Assembly: GCA_023411215.1 (NCBI GenBank) | Contig: JAEYOY010000001.1 | Location: 62,001-126,000, forward strand | Length of the DNA: 64,000 nt | DNA from: Bacillota bacterium | Lineage (GTDB): Bacteria; Bacillota; Clostridia; Lachnospirales; Lachnospiraceae | Reading direction: 5' to 3' | Shown here: piece by piece, positions 26,944 to 34,939 of the stretch | How positions within the stretch are numbered: the stretch's first letter is position 1 | How the letters are laid out: each line of letters starts with the position of its first letter | Program-made: the position numbers and the translations under genes | Notes under the pieces: model-generated | Databases searched by the model: none | Seen by the model: only the letters and a program-made list of their open reading frames with translations | What the model was told of the DNA's origin: nothing

Positions 26944-27951
26944 TTACTTTATTAACTCTTTTAAGGTCTCCATATTTTTCTGCATTGCTTTTATATAGGA
27001 ATCCTTCGAACCGTCTCCGGTTACCGCTGAATCAATAATATATACAGAAGCATCCGTCTCAGCTGCGATCTGACTGGCAATCGAATCACTGTATTGTATT
27101 TCGGTAAAAAGATAATGGATATTACCTGCTTGTACCTCGTCGATTATTTCTCCAATCTCTCCTGCACTTAACGAAGTATCCGAATCCAGAGGGACCGTAT
27201 GAGCAACCGTTATTCCGATACGATTAGCAAGGTAAGAAAAGGCATCGTGGAATATAACCGCTTCCCTGGTGGTTACGGTATCCGTACTTATTTCGTTTGT
27301 TAACTCGGTGATCTGTTGATCGAGCGCCTTAATCTGATCAATGTATGCCAGGCTATTACTACTCAATTCGTCAGCAACAGATAATTCTGTTACTTTAGTA
27401 GTTTCGATATATTCCTGAAGACTTTCCGTGACATGTTCAATCTGTTTGATATAGAGACTCGGATCAAGCCATACATGGGCATTCCACTCTCCATGGTTAT
27501 GTTCTTCCTCTTTTACCTCTTCATCGCCTTCCTCGGCCTCATGGGCGTGCTCCGTGGCGTTAGGAAGCATCTCAATTCCTTCACTTGCATCAATAATTGT
27601 TAAGTCTGGATAATTCGTCCTGATATCCTCCAGAAAGCTTTCCATTCCGCCACCATTAATGACCATAATATCTGCAGAGGATATAATCTTCATATCCTCT
27701 GTGGTTAATATATAATCATGAAGACATCCTGTATTCAGGTCAGTCAAACTCTTTACCTCAAGCTCGTCGATTCCTTGTGTCAGATTGAGACCAAGCATAT
27801 AGATTGGATAAAAGGTCGTTACAATCTGAAGCTTGTCTTCTTCCATAGCAATTTCAGCTTCTGTTTCCTTTGTTGCTAATACAATTACTACGGAACCGAT
27901 TATAGTTAATAGTGCCATAATTCCGACTAAAATGTATAGTTTTCTTTTCAT
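26944..27951 (-). CDS. znuA: Zinc ABC transporter substrate-binding lipoprotein-like protein (ZnuA/AdcA type)
   Basis: 335 residues. The N-terminus has a hydrophobic export segment (about 5-25) without a clear lipobox cysteine, so it may be anchored by an uncleaved signal. Cluster A-1 binding features are seen: the GGGMESFLED block, a His/Glu-rich loop at about 135-160, then WNAHVWLDPSLY, IFHDAFSYLANRIGI and the C-terminal EIQYSDS. Metal ligands would be the histidines in CLHDY, NAHVW and FHDAF. First gene of the operon, behind a good promoter with a Fur-family-like operator. Confidence 0.92.
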   Translation of the reverse strand: MKRKLYILVGIMALLTIIGSVVIVLATKETEAEIAMEEDKLQIVTTFYPIYMLGLNLTQGIDELEVKSLTDLNTGCLHDYILTTEDMKIISSADIMVINGGGMESFLEDIRTNYPDLTIIDASEGIEMLPNATEHAHEAEEGDEEVKEEEHNHGEWNAHVWLDPSLYIKQIEHVTESLQEYIETTKVTELSVADELSSNSLAYIDQIKALDQQITELTNEISTDTVTTREAVIFHDAFSYLANRIGITVAHTVPLDSDTSLSAGEIGEIIDEVQAGNIHYLFTEIQYSDSIASQIAAETDASVYIIDSAVTGDGSKDSYIKAMQKNMETLKELIK

Positions 27952-27963
27952 AAGTTGTCCATT

Positions 27964-27983
27964 TATAATGCAAGTGCATTATA
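27964..27983. promoter_or_regulatory. Perfect palindrome before znuA, likely Zur-type operator
   Basis: TATAATGCA-AG-TGCATTATA, nine-base arms, 13 bases ahead of the znuA start. The TGCA cores match those of the second site at 28036-28055. Confidence 0.6.
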
Positions 27984-28035
27984 TTTCCTTTCTTTAAAAC
28001 ATTTTCGCATGACTTTTAAATAATTAATCCGTCTA

Positions 28036-28055
28036 AATGCAACTCATTTGCAATA
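28036..28055. promoter_or_regulatory. Fur-family-like operator overlapping the znuA start point
   Basis: AATGCAACTCATTTGCAAT has TGCAA and TTGCA half-sites around a five-base centre. It starts four bases past the -10 box, so a repressor there would block transcription. Zur is the natural candidate, by inference. Confidence 0.6.
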
Positions 28056-28058
28056 ACT

Positions 28059-28088
28059 ATTATATATTAGATTATTACCTTCTGTCAA
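28059..28088 (-). promoter_or_regulatory. Promoter of the znu operon
   Basis: TTGACA (28088-28083), an 18-base spacer and TATAAT (28064-28059): both boxes are perfect. Confidence 0.85.
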
Positions 28089-28372
28089 CACGTTTAGACT
28101 TGAGGTTATCTGGCTTCGTTACTATTGGACATATTCAAAGCTTATATATAGCTTCAACACACATATATATACAAACTCGGTGATCTTTTCGTTTCGCTGT
28201 ATCACGTAGTTGTACATTAGATTCCACAGGACATAACCTAAGTACCGAACTAAGGCAAAAACTCCGATGTTATAATATATTTCCGCTTGTCATCAATGGT
28301 AATTTATGCTATGATTTCTCATAATTAATTTATTCCAGCCAGTATTCCAGGTTTCGGCTTAAGGAGGCCCTA

Positions 28373-28900
28373 ATGAAAGATAGTAATATTAATAAACTGG
28401 TTACAGCAGCTCTAATGGCAGCAATGACCTGTGTAGCAACCATCGTAATCGCTATACCTTCCCCTGTAGGAGGCTTTATTCATCCCGGTGATGGTTTTGT
28501 CATTCTTTCCGGTGTTATCTTAGGTCCGTTCTTTGGTGGTCTTGCAGCCGGAATTGGCTCCATGATTGCAGATCTGATCCTTGGATATAGTGCCTATGCC
28601 GCAGCCACCTTGATAATCAAATGTCTCGCAGCGATTACTGCAGTATGTATCCATCATATCCTTCGCAAGAATAAGAAGGTTAAGCTGATCCCTATATTAA
28701 CAGCAAGTGTCTTTGGTGGCGCTCTAATCACTCTAGGTTATTTTATCTTTGAAGGTGCTCTCCTCGGACTTGGATTTGCGACTGCTGCTATAAATATCCC
28801 CTTTAATCTAATTCAGAATGGCTTTGGGATAGTAATCTCTATTTTGTTATTCCCCTTATTACGAAAGATTCCGCAGATCAGAAGCATCATGGCAGATTAA
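28373..28900 (+). CDS. ECF transporter S component, substrate unknown
   Basis: 175 residues, about six membrane helices. The signature GGFIHPGDGFVILSGVILGPFFGGLAAGIGSM is split here as GGFIHPGDGFVILSG, then GPFFGGLAAGIGSM; it belongs to the ECF S-component superfamily that captures vitamins or their precursors and pairs with a shared EcfAA'T module encoded elsewhere. The family cannot be fixed from sequence; pyridoxine-, pantothenate- or HMP-type are all possible. A solitary gene, with GGAGG eight bases before the ATG. No riboswitch was seen in its short leader. Confidence 0.85.
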   Translation: MKDSNINKLVTAALMAAMTCVATIVIAIPSPVGGFIHPGDGFVILSGVILGPFFGGLAAGIGSMIADLILGYSAYAAATLIIKCLAAITAVCIHHILRKNKKVKLIPILTASVFGGALITLGYFIFEGALLGLGFATAAINIPFNLIQNGFGIVISILLFPLLRKIPQIRSIMAD

Positions 28901-28967
28901 AACTACCCTGTAATATAATTATTATTTTTGATTATGTCTACTATTAATTTATATAATGGCACTACTA

Positions 28968-28996
28968 TTGACATAGTTACCTGTCAGCTCTATAAT
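28968..28996 (+). promoter_or_regulatory. Consensus promoter of pflB and its riboswitch
   Basis: TTGACA, a 17-base spacer and TATAAT: a perfect sigma-A promoter. The predicted start near 29003 is at the beginning of the aptamer. Confidence 0.88.
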
Positions 28997-29002
28997 TTAG
29001 TT

Positions 29003-29104
29003 ATATCGGAACTGGCGGATATGTGGATCAACCACGAGGGACCGATAGGAAATCTTCTTATATAAGAAGCTGGATTGTAAAGTCGACCGCCTGGGCAAAT
29101 GCTC
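29003..29104 (+). promoter_or_regulatory. ZTP/ZMP riboswitch (pfl motif) before pflB
   Basis: The conserved 5' half reads ACTGGCGGATATGTGG, then ACCACGAGGGACCGATAGG. A variable hairpin (TCTTCTTATATAAGAAG) links it to the 3' half GACCGCCTGGGCA, the hallmark of the pfl motif. The 3' half also forms the terminator, so binding of ZTP/ZMP, the signal of folate one-carbon shortage, should prevent termination and raise pflB. Confidence 0.9.
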
Positions 29105-29116
29105 AGGCGGTTTTTT
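29087..29116 (+). terminator. Expression-platform terminator of the ZTP riboswitch
   Basis: CCGCCTGGGC-AAAT-GCTCAGGCGG followed by six T, overlapping the aptamer's conserved 3' half. Confidence 0.85.
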
Positions 29117-29256
29117 GTCGTTCAAAAACTGCACTTATTTCGATGCGTGTAAGACATAAAATAGCATCACTAATAAATTTAACGCTCAATACATCCAGGA
29201 TATTCAATATGTTTTATATAATCTAGGATTAATCACGAACAGAAAGAAGGTAAAAA

Positions 29257-31482
29257 ATGAACGTATGGTATGATTTTAAGCCGGGAAAGTGGCAGAATGA
29301 AATTAATGTACGTGATTTTATTTTAACGAATTACACCCCATTTGACGGAGACGAGAGCTTCTTATCTTCCGCTACAAAACGCACCCAGAAACTAAACGAT
29401 AAATATAAAAAGCTGCAAGTAGAGGAGCATCAAAAAGGAGTATTATCCATTAACACGGATAAGGTGTCTTCTCTTTTAACCTACAAGCCTTCTTATCTGG
29501 ATAAAGAAAAGGAGCTTATTGTAGGTTTTCAGACAGATGCTCCCCTACGAAGAGGAGTCAATCCTTTTGGCGGAATACGGATGGCCAGACAGGCCTGTGA
29601 AGCATATGGTTATACATTATCGGAAGAGGTGGAAGAACATTTTCGATATCGTACTACACATAATGATGGAGTTTTCCGAGTATATACCCCTGAGATGCGT
29701 GCTGCCAGAAAAAGTGGCGTCATTACCGGTCTTCCCGACGCTTACGGACGAGGGCGAATCATTGGTGACTACAGAAGAGTCCCTCTTTATGGGGTAGATT
29801 ATCTGATCGAGCAAAAGCAGGTGGATAAGCTAGCGCTTGGTGAATGCGTGATGAACGACGAGACCATCCGTACACTGGAGGAGCTGTACCGTCAAATTGA
29901 CTTCCTTGAGCAGCTGAAAACTATGGCGCTCGGCTATGGCTATGATATAGCGAAGCCGGCAACGAATGCGCAGGAAGCTGTACAATGGCTTTATTTTGCT
30001 TATCTCGGCGCTATCAAGGAACAGAACGGTGCAGCTATGTCCCTAGGCAGAACTTCTACCTTCCTGGATATTTACTTTGAACGGGATCTAAAGTATAGAA
30101 TTATAGATGAAACACAGGCGCAGGAAATAATCGATCAGTTTGTACTAAAGCTAAGAATGGCAAGACAACTTCGAACTCCGGATTATAACGAGTTGTATGC
30201 AGGAGATCCCACTTGGGTTACCGAAGCGATTGGTGGTATTGCAGAAGATGGTAGGAGCATGGTTACGAAGAATAGCTTTCGATTTATACATACTCTAACC
30301 ACCTTGTCTCCTGCTCCTGAACCAAATCTGACAATATTATGGTCCCCCAAGCTTCCTGTTCGCTTTAAGAATTATTGTACCAAGATGTCGATTGAGACAG
30401 ACTCCCTCCAATATGAAAACGATGAGCTGATGAGACCGTCCTTCGGAGATGATTACGGAATTGCCTGCTGTGTATCTGCGATGCGTATCGGGAAGCAAAT
30501 GCAATTCTTCGGAGCCCGCTGTAATCTCGCCAAGGTATTATTGATGAGCCTAAACGGAGGCAGAGATGAACTCAGTGGTGAACAAGTAGGACCGGTGATA
30601 GCGCCCTTTGAAGCAGGGACCCCTCTCAACTATGATGCGGTCATAAACAGCTTCTTACCAATGATGGATTGGCTATGTGGCTTATATGTTAATACTATGA
30701 ATATCATACATTATATGCATGATAAATACGCTTATGAGAAATTGCAGATGGCTCTGCATGATACTGAAGTAGAGCGCCTGATGGGTTTTGGCATCGCTGG
30801 ATTGTCTGTTGTTGCTGATTCCCTTAGTGCCATCAAACATGCTAACGTAACCCCTGTCAAAGATGAACGTGGTATTATAACTGATTTTATTATTGAAGGA
30901 GAATATCCTACCTATGGAAATAATGACGACCGCGTTGATGAAATTGCATCCATGCTAGTAGAAGAATTCATCACTAGGCTACGCAAGCATCCTACCTATC
31001 GAAATGCCTTACACACCCTATCCATACTTACGATTACCAGCAATGTAGTATATGGAAAGAAGACCGGTTCTACTCCGGACGGTAGATCAAAGGGAGCTCC
31101 CTTCGCTCCCGGTGCCAATCCTATGCACGGACGCGAAAAGAAGGGGGCCCTGGCTTCTCTACAATCAGTTTCAAAACTGAATTATGATTACTGTATGGAT
31201 GGCATCTCCTACACCTTTACAATCACTCCGGAAGCCTTGGGTAAATCTGATCCGATACGCGTGCAAAACCTCACCTCGCTACTGGACGGTTATTTTCAGT
31301 CAGATAGCCATCATATCAATGTCAATGTCTTGAATCGCTCCATGTTGATTGATGCAAAAGCCAATCCGGAGAAATATCCGAACCTGACCATTCGAGTATC
31401 CGGATATGCAGTTCGCTTTAACTCCTTAAGCGATAAGCAGAAGGAAGAGGTTATCGCAAGGACATTTCATGAGAGGATGTAA
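29257..31482 (+). CDS. pflB: Formate C-acetyltransferase (pyruvate formate-lyase)
   Basis: Glycyl-radical enzyme turning pyruvate and CoA into acetyl-CoA and formate. The 741 residues include the catalytic cysteine pair C404-C405 (IACCVS) and the radical site G716 in RVSGYAVRF, so it should be functional once activated. The N-terminal FTNYTPFDGDESFL-like stretch and NVLNRSMLIDA are typical of true PFL rather than glycerol dehydratases. It is preceded by a ZTP riboswitch, which ties it to formate supply for purine synthesis. The usual pflA activase gene is not adjacent; a duplicated 38-bp unit straddles its stop codon instead. Confidence 0.95.
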   Translation: MNVWYDFKPGKWQNEINVRDFILTNYTPFDGDESFLSSATKRTQKLNDKYKKLQVEEHQKGVLSINTDKVSSLLTYKPSYLDKEKELIVGFQTDAPLRRGVNPFGGIRMARQACEAYGYTLSEEVEEHFRYRTTHNDGVFRVYTPEMRAARKSGVITGLPDAYGRGRIIGDYRRVPLYGVDYLIEQKQVDKLALGECVMNDETIRTLEELYRQIDFLEQLKTMALGYGYDIAKPATNAQEAVQWLYFAYLGAIKEQNGAAMSLGRTSTFLDIYFERDLKYRIIDETQAQEIIDQFVLKLRMARQLRTPDYNELYAGDPTWVTEAIGGIAEDGRSMVTKNSFRFIHTLTTLSPAPEPNLTILWSPKLPVRFKNYCTKMSIETDSLQYENDELMRPSFGDDYGIACCVSAMRIGKQMQFFGARCNLAKVLLMSLNGGRDELSGEQVGPVIAPFEAGTPLNYDAVINSFLPMMDWLCGLYVNTMNIIHYMHDKYAYEKLQMALHDTEVERLMGFGIAGLSVVADSLSAIKHANVTPVKDERGIITDFIIEGEYPTYGNNDDRVDEIASMLVEEFITRLRKHPTYRNALHTLSILTITSNVVYGKKTGSTPDGRSKGAPFAPGANPMHGREKKGALASLQSVSKLNYDYCMDGISYTFTITPEALGKSDPIRVQNLTSLLDGYFQSDSHHINVNVLNRSMLIDAKANPEKYPNLTIRVSGYAVRFNSLSDKQKEEVIARTFHERM

Positions 31483-31548
31483 ACCAATGAATTACCATTT
31501 TGTTATTGAAGAGGATGTAAACCAATGAATTATCATTATGTTATGGAA
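31473..31548 (+). repeat. Tandem duplication of 38 bp across the pflB stop
   Basis: Units 31473-31510 and 31511-31548 match at 35 of 38 positions. Each begins GAGGATGTAAACCAATGAA. The first holds the pflB stop; both hold an ATG followed by a frame that stops within 15 codons, which might be the remnant of a downstream gene start. Confidence 0.8.
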
Positions 31549-31777
31549 TAGTGGTATTAAGCTTATACAATAAAGACATGCTGTAATAAGTTCAATAATT
31601 TATAATTCACACAACCAGGGAATGTGAAAAGATTAAGCGGAATATAAATTTTGTCTACAAACCGGATGAAAGTGGGATTCAACGGATGCGAACTGGTTGA
31701 ATGTAAATGTATTTATAAACTGGAGTTTTATACTCAACCTAGATACGAACCAGATACGAACTTTGTATTGTAAAATA
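31549..31777. other. Spacer after pflB, no gene seen
   Basis: A+T-rich. GATACGAAC occurs twice (near 31743 and 31753). No terminator with a clear T run was found after pflB. Confidence 0.4.
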
Positions 31778-31806
31778 TTGAATATGCCAATCATATAGTG
31801 TATAAT
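31778..31806 (+). promoter_or_regulatory. Promoter of the O-antigen-ligase-like gene
   Basis: TTGAAT, a 17-base spacer and TATAAT, with the start codon about 35 bases on. Confidence 0.75.
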
Positions 31807-31841
31807 ATGGCAGTACAACTATTTGATTAAGGAGATTAATT

Positions 31842-33680
31842 ATGGCTAACCAGAGCAAGAATCTAAAACAAAATAAAGCTTCAAATAAAAATCATAATAA
31901 TCGGACAAGTCCTCCGGATACAAAAATCATTTACCTCCTTCCTATGATCTTCGTAATTGCAATCCTGCCTTTCATAGTAAAACTGCGGGAATACTCAACC
32001 CCCCTTTCGCAATATAAGTGGTTTACAGAAAATGGTGTCTATTATGATTTCTTTTTATATTATAAGCAGACTTTTCTTATTGCAGCTGCCATAATTATGT
32101 TTGCATTTATATTATATAAGGTGTATAACGACAAACAGTCCATTCATTTTACTAAAACATTTATTCCTTTGGGAATCTACGCATTACTTGTTTTCCTGTC
32201 ATCTGTAATATCCGAATACAGAAGCTTTAGCTTTACAGGGACCTTCGAACAATTTGAATCTCTGTTTGCAATATTGGCTTACTGCCTGCTGGTTTATTAT
32301 GCCTACCAGTTCATAAGAGGTGAAAGGGATCTTAAATATATTCTTTATGCATTACTCATCAGTGTAATTTTATTATGCCTTTTAGGATTTACACAAATCT
32401 CAGAACATGACTTTTACCAATCAAATATAGGCTGGAATTTGATATCCACCACAGCCTACCGAAACCATATTGATGCATTTAATTTTGTTATGGAAGCCAA
32501 TCGGGTATACCTTTCCTTTTATAATCCTAATTATGTCGGAATGTATGTCGCTTTGGTTCTTCCGATTATGCTTTTTATGGCCTTATTCACGAAGAAGCTA
32601 TGGCTCAGACTCATATATCTGTCCAGCGTTTTCGGTCTGATCGTGTGTTTATATGGTTCAAAGTCAACCGCAGGTCTGGTCGGTATCGTTATTGCAATTG
32701 CTCTTTCCGTGGTTCTATTATGGAGATATCTTATGAAATACTATTATATTTCCATTCCAGTGATCATCATCATTATTGCTGCGCTATTTATCGTTAATGC
32801 CAAAACGAATAATTATTTCGGAATGCAATTCGAGAAGCTAACTAACATACAAAAATCCGAGCCTGTACTAACTGAAATACAGACTAATGATGATAATATC
32901 GTAATTAAATACAACGGAAATACCCTAAAGGTTATCTTTGTTTACGATGAAGCAACCGGTTTCTGCTCCTTTGTATTCAAGGACGAGAATGACTTCGACA
33001 TACCGTATACCTATGAAACCGTTAACGGGCCTGCGATTATTATTGACCCCAGATATCCTGATTTTGTATTTACACCTACCTTGTTCGAGGATATTATTGG
33101 ATTTTCAGTACCAATCTCAGGAAACATATGGAACTTCACCAATCAGGCAGGTGATAATACTTATTACTATATTAACCGTTATGGACGGTTGGACAAGATG
33201 ATTACCGCCCCTTCTGCCATCTTTACCGGATATGAACGCTATGCATCCGGTCGTGGTTATATCTGGTCCAGAACAATCCCTCTTTTAAAGAATAAAATAT
33301 TACTTGGTTCCGGAGCAGACACCTTTTCCATTGTATTTCCTCAGTCGGATTATGTTAATATGTACAATTATGGTTATCAAGGCCAGCTCATGTCTAAGCC
33401 ACATAGCTTATACCTGCAAATAGCTGTACAAAGCGGTGTCTTATCATTAATTGCTTTTCTAGTTTTCTATGGAATGTACTTTTTCTCGAGCCTCAGAATC
33501 TATATAAAAGGCCATTTCCAGAGCATCTATATGGTATGTGGGGCAGCAATTTTATGCGGTACCTTGGGCTATATGGTTACCGGTATTTCCAATGATTCAA
33601 CCATCACTGTTTCACCTATATTCTGGCTCCTAATCGGTATCGGGTTAGCAGTTAATCAGAAAGCGAAGCAAGAGCTATAA
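31842..33680 (+). CDS. O-antigen ligase/polymerase-family membrane protein (Wzy_C-like)
   Basis: 612 residues. A polar Lys/Asn-rich N-terminus of about 28 residues precedes 11 or 12 membrane helices. The family core is seen in YNPNYVGMYVALVLPIML, YGSKSTAGLVGIV and the late GRGYIWSRTIPLLKNKILLGSG-type stretch (GRGYIWSRT, LLGSGADTF). Between helices, about 130 residues form an external beta-rich insert (about 330-460). Such proteins join or polymerise lipid-linked glycans at the outer membrane face; in a Gram-positive the product could be a wall glycopolymer. Single gene, so no pathway context. AAGGAG precedes the ATG. Confidence 0.85.
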   Translation: MANQSKNLKQNKASNKNHNNRTSPPDTKIIYLLPMIFVIAILPFIVKLREYSTPLSQYKWFTENGVYYDFFLYYKQTFLIAAAIIMFAFILYKVYNDKQSIHFTKTFIPLGIYALLVFLSSVISEYRSFSFTGTFEQFESLFAILAYCLLVYYAYQFIRGERDLKYILYALLISVILLCLLGFTQISEHDFYQSNIGWNLISTTAYRNHIDAFNFVMEANRVYLSFYNPNYVGMYVALVLPIMLFMALFTKKLWLRLIYLSSVFGLIVCLYGSKSTAGLVGIVIAIALSVVLLWRYLMKYYYISIPVIIIIIAALFIVNAKTNNYFGMQFEKLTNIQKSEPVLTEIQTNDDNIVIKYNGNTLKVIFVYDEATGFCSFVFKDENDFDIPYTYETVNGPAIIIDPRYPDFVFTPTLFEDIIGFSVPISGNIWNFTNQAGDNTYYYINRYGRLDKMITAPSAIFTGYERYASGRGYIWSRTIPLLKNKILLGSGADTFSIVFPQSDYVNMYNYGYQGQLMSKPHSLYLQIAVQSGVLSLIAFLVFYGMYFFSSLRIYIKGHFQSIYMVCGAAILCGTLGYMVTGISNDSTITVSPIFWLLIGIGLAVNQKAKQEL

Positions 33681-33751
33681 AGACTTCTTCAGATACATCT
33701 TAATTGTTAATTAATTTGTATCTATTCTAAGTCAGGACAAGCATATTAAAA

Positions 33752-33786
33752 GCACCCCGTGGAACGAAATGCATATCGCGGGGTGC
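33752..33786 (+). terminator. Probable terminator of the O-antigen-ligase-like gene
   Basis: GCACCCCG and CGGGGTGC form a strong stem with a 19-base loop, 71 bases past the stop. The T run is missing, so efficiency is doubtful. Confidence 0.5.
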
Positions 33787-34119
33787 ATATACCTTACGAG
33801 ATGCTTCTGTTATACACTCTTAAACTCCATTTCAATTTATCCATTCATCTTACTATTATTCTTTCGACTAAAAGTAGGTCATTTGCAATCAAAGCACACC
33901 TCTAATCCCTATCACCCACTTGAATTCTTCAGTCCTAACAACTCTCCGTTTCTATAGGCTACTGTCTACTATTAGATACACCTATATGTCAGATATAACA
34001 GCATCTAATTAAAGATTAATTAAATATTACCATCCGCTCAGGAATACTATCAGTTATATCTATGTAGCATCTTACAAAGGTCTCGGTTTCTCCTGTAATA
34101 AGAGTTTATGACCATATCA
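33787..34119. other. Spacer before the insertion-sequence remnant, nothing recognised
   Basis: About 330 bases. It may be the decayed left part of the ISL3-like element, but I could not find its left end or the zinc-finger motif. Confidence 0.35.
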
Positions 34120-34870
34120 ATATACCGACCAAACCGAAGTTCCTGTGTGAAGCATTTCTTTCAGAAATATCATTTTTCTTACTACATACCGGTGACAATC
34201 ATTACGGTTATCTTATCAGATAATCTAGCTACTGAGAATTGCGAGAAGCAATAAGTCAGTTGCATAAGGAACTGATATCTCAGCAAACACCATAACCATG
34301 TTACTAGATACAATTAGTTACTCAAGACAAACCATTCCTGATTGTATTAAAATAGATAAGTTCAAGGGCAATGCCAATACAGAGAAATATCATTGAACAA
34401 AAAGGTAAATGACCTGATGCTTCTCTATAACGAGCTCGTCAGCTTAAAGAATGGTTCTATGATATTTGCCAGAGCAGTAAGTACTCCTACTAGCGCACGG
34501 CATTCAGGGAATGGATAAAAACTGCAGAAAAATCAGGCATCGCTGAACTCGAGAGCTGCGCAGCTACATACAGGAACTGGTCGGAAGGTATCCTAAATGC
34601 TTTTAAGTACGGATACACAAATGGTCCGACGGAAGGTTATAACAATAAAATCAAGGTATTAAAAAGAATATCCTATGGGATGAAAAACTTTAAGAGATTC
34701 AGAACCAGGATAATACACTGCTCTATCTGATAAAAAAATGGTCGACGAGCGAGAAGCTTATTTCGCATGCCCAAAAACAAGAATTGTAATACCAAACATC
34801 AAAATGGCTCTAAACATAGAAAAAGAGCGGAATTCACAGGAAGCCCACCCCTACTATTTGACACAGTGCC
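34120..34870 (+). pseudogene. ISL3-family transposase remnant with right end
   Basis: Pieces of an ISL3 (IS204/IS1001/IS1165) transposase can be read in several frames: CVKHFF near 34170, ITMLLDTISYSRQTIPDC then IDKFKGNANTEKY up to about 34395, and WSEGILNAFKYGYTNGPTEG then NNKIKVLKRISYGMKNFKRF to 34730. Frameshifts and a TAG at about 34493-34495 interrupt it, and much of the catalytic domain between EKY and the last block is deleted. The element ends at CTACTATTTGACACAGTGCC (34870), the likely right terminal repeat. No matching left end (GGCACTGTGTCAAA) was seen. Confidence 0.8.
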
Positions 34871-34873
34871 AAT

Positions 34874-34909
34874 ATAAAAGCCTGCCATATCTCTATGGCA
34901 GGCTTTTAT
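34874..34909. terminator. Terminator of the Ig-like surface protein gene
   Basis: AAAAGCCTGCCAT and ATGGCAGGCTTTT form a 13-pair stem with a six-base loop, in a position to end the leftward gene, and symmetric enough for both strands. Confidence 0.88.
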
Positions 34910-34939
34910 TGAATTCATTGTCGAACTAATACCAATTAA

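Noticed and set aside
31842..33680. A surface-polysaccharide gene cluster
   Set aside because: Only the single ligase-like gene is present; there are no glycosyltransferases or flippase next to it.
34120..34870. An active insertion sequence
   Set aside because: The transposase is broken by stops, frameshifts and an internal deletion, and no left end was found.
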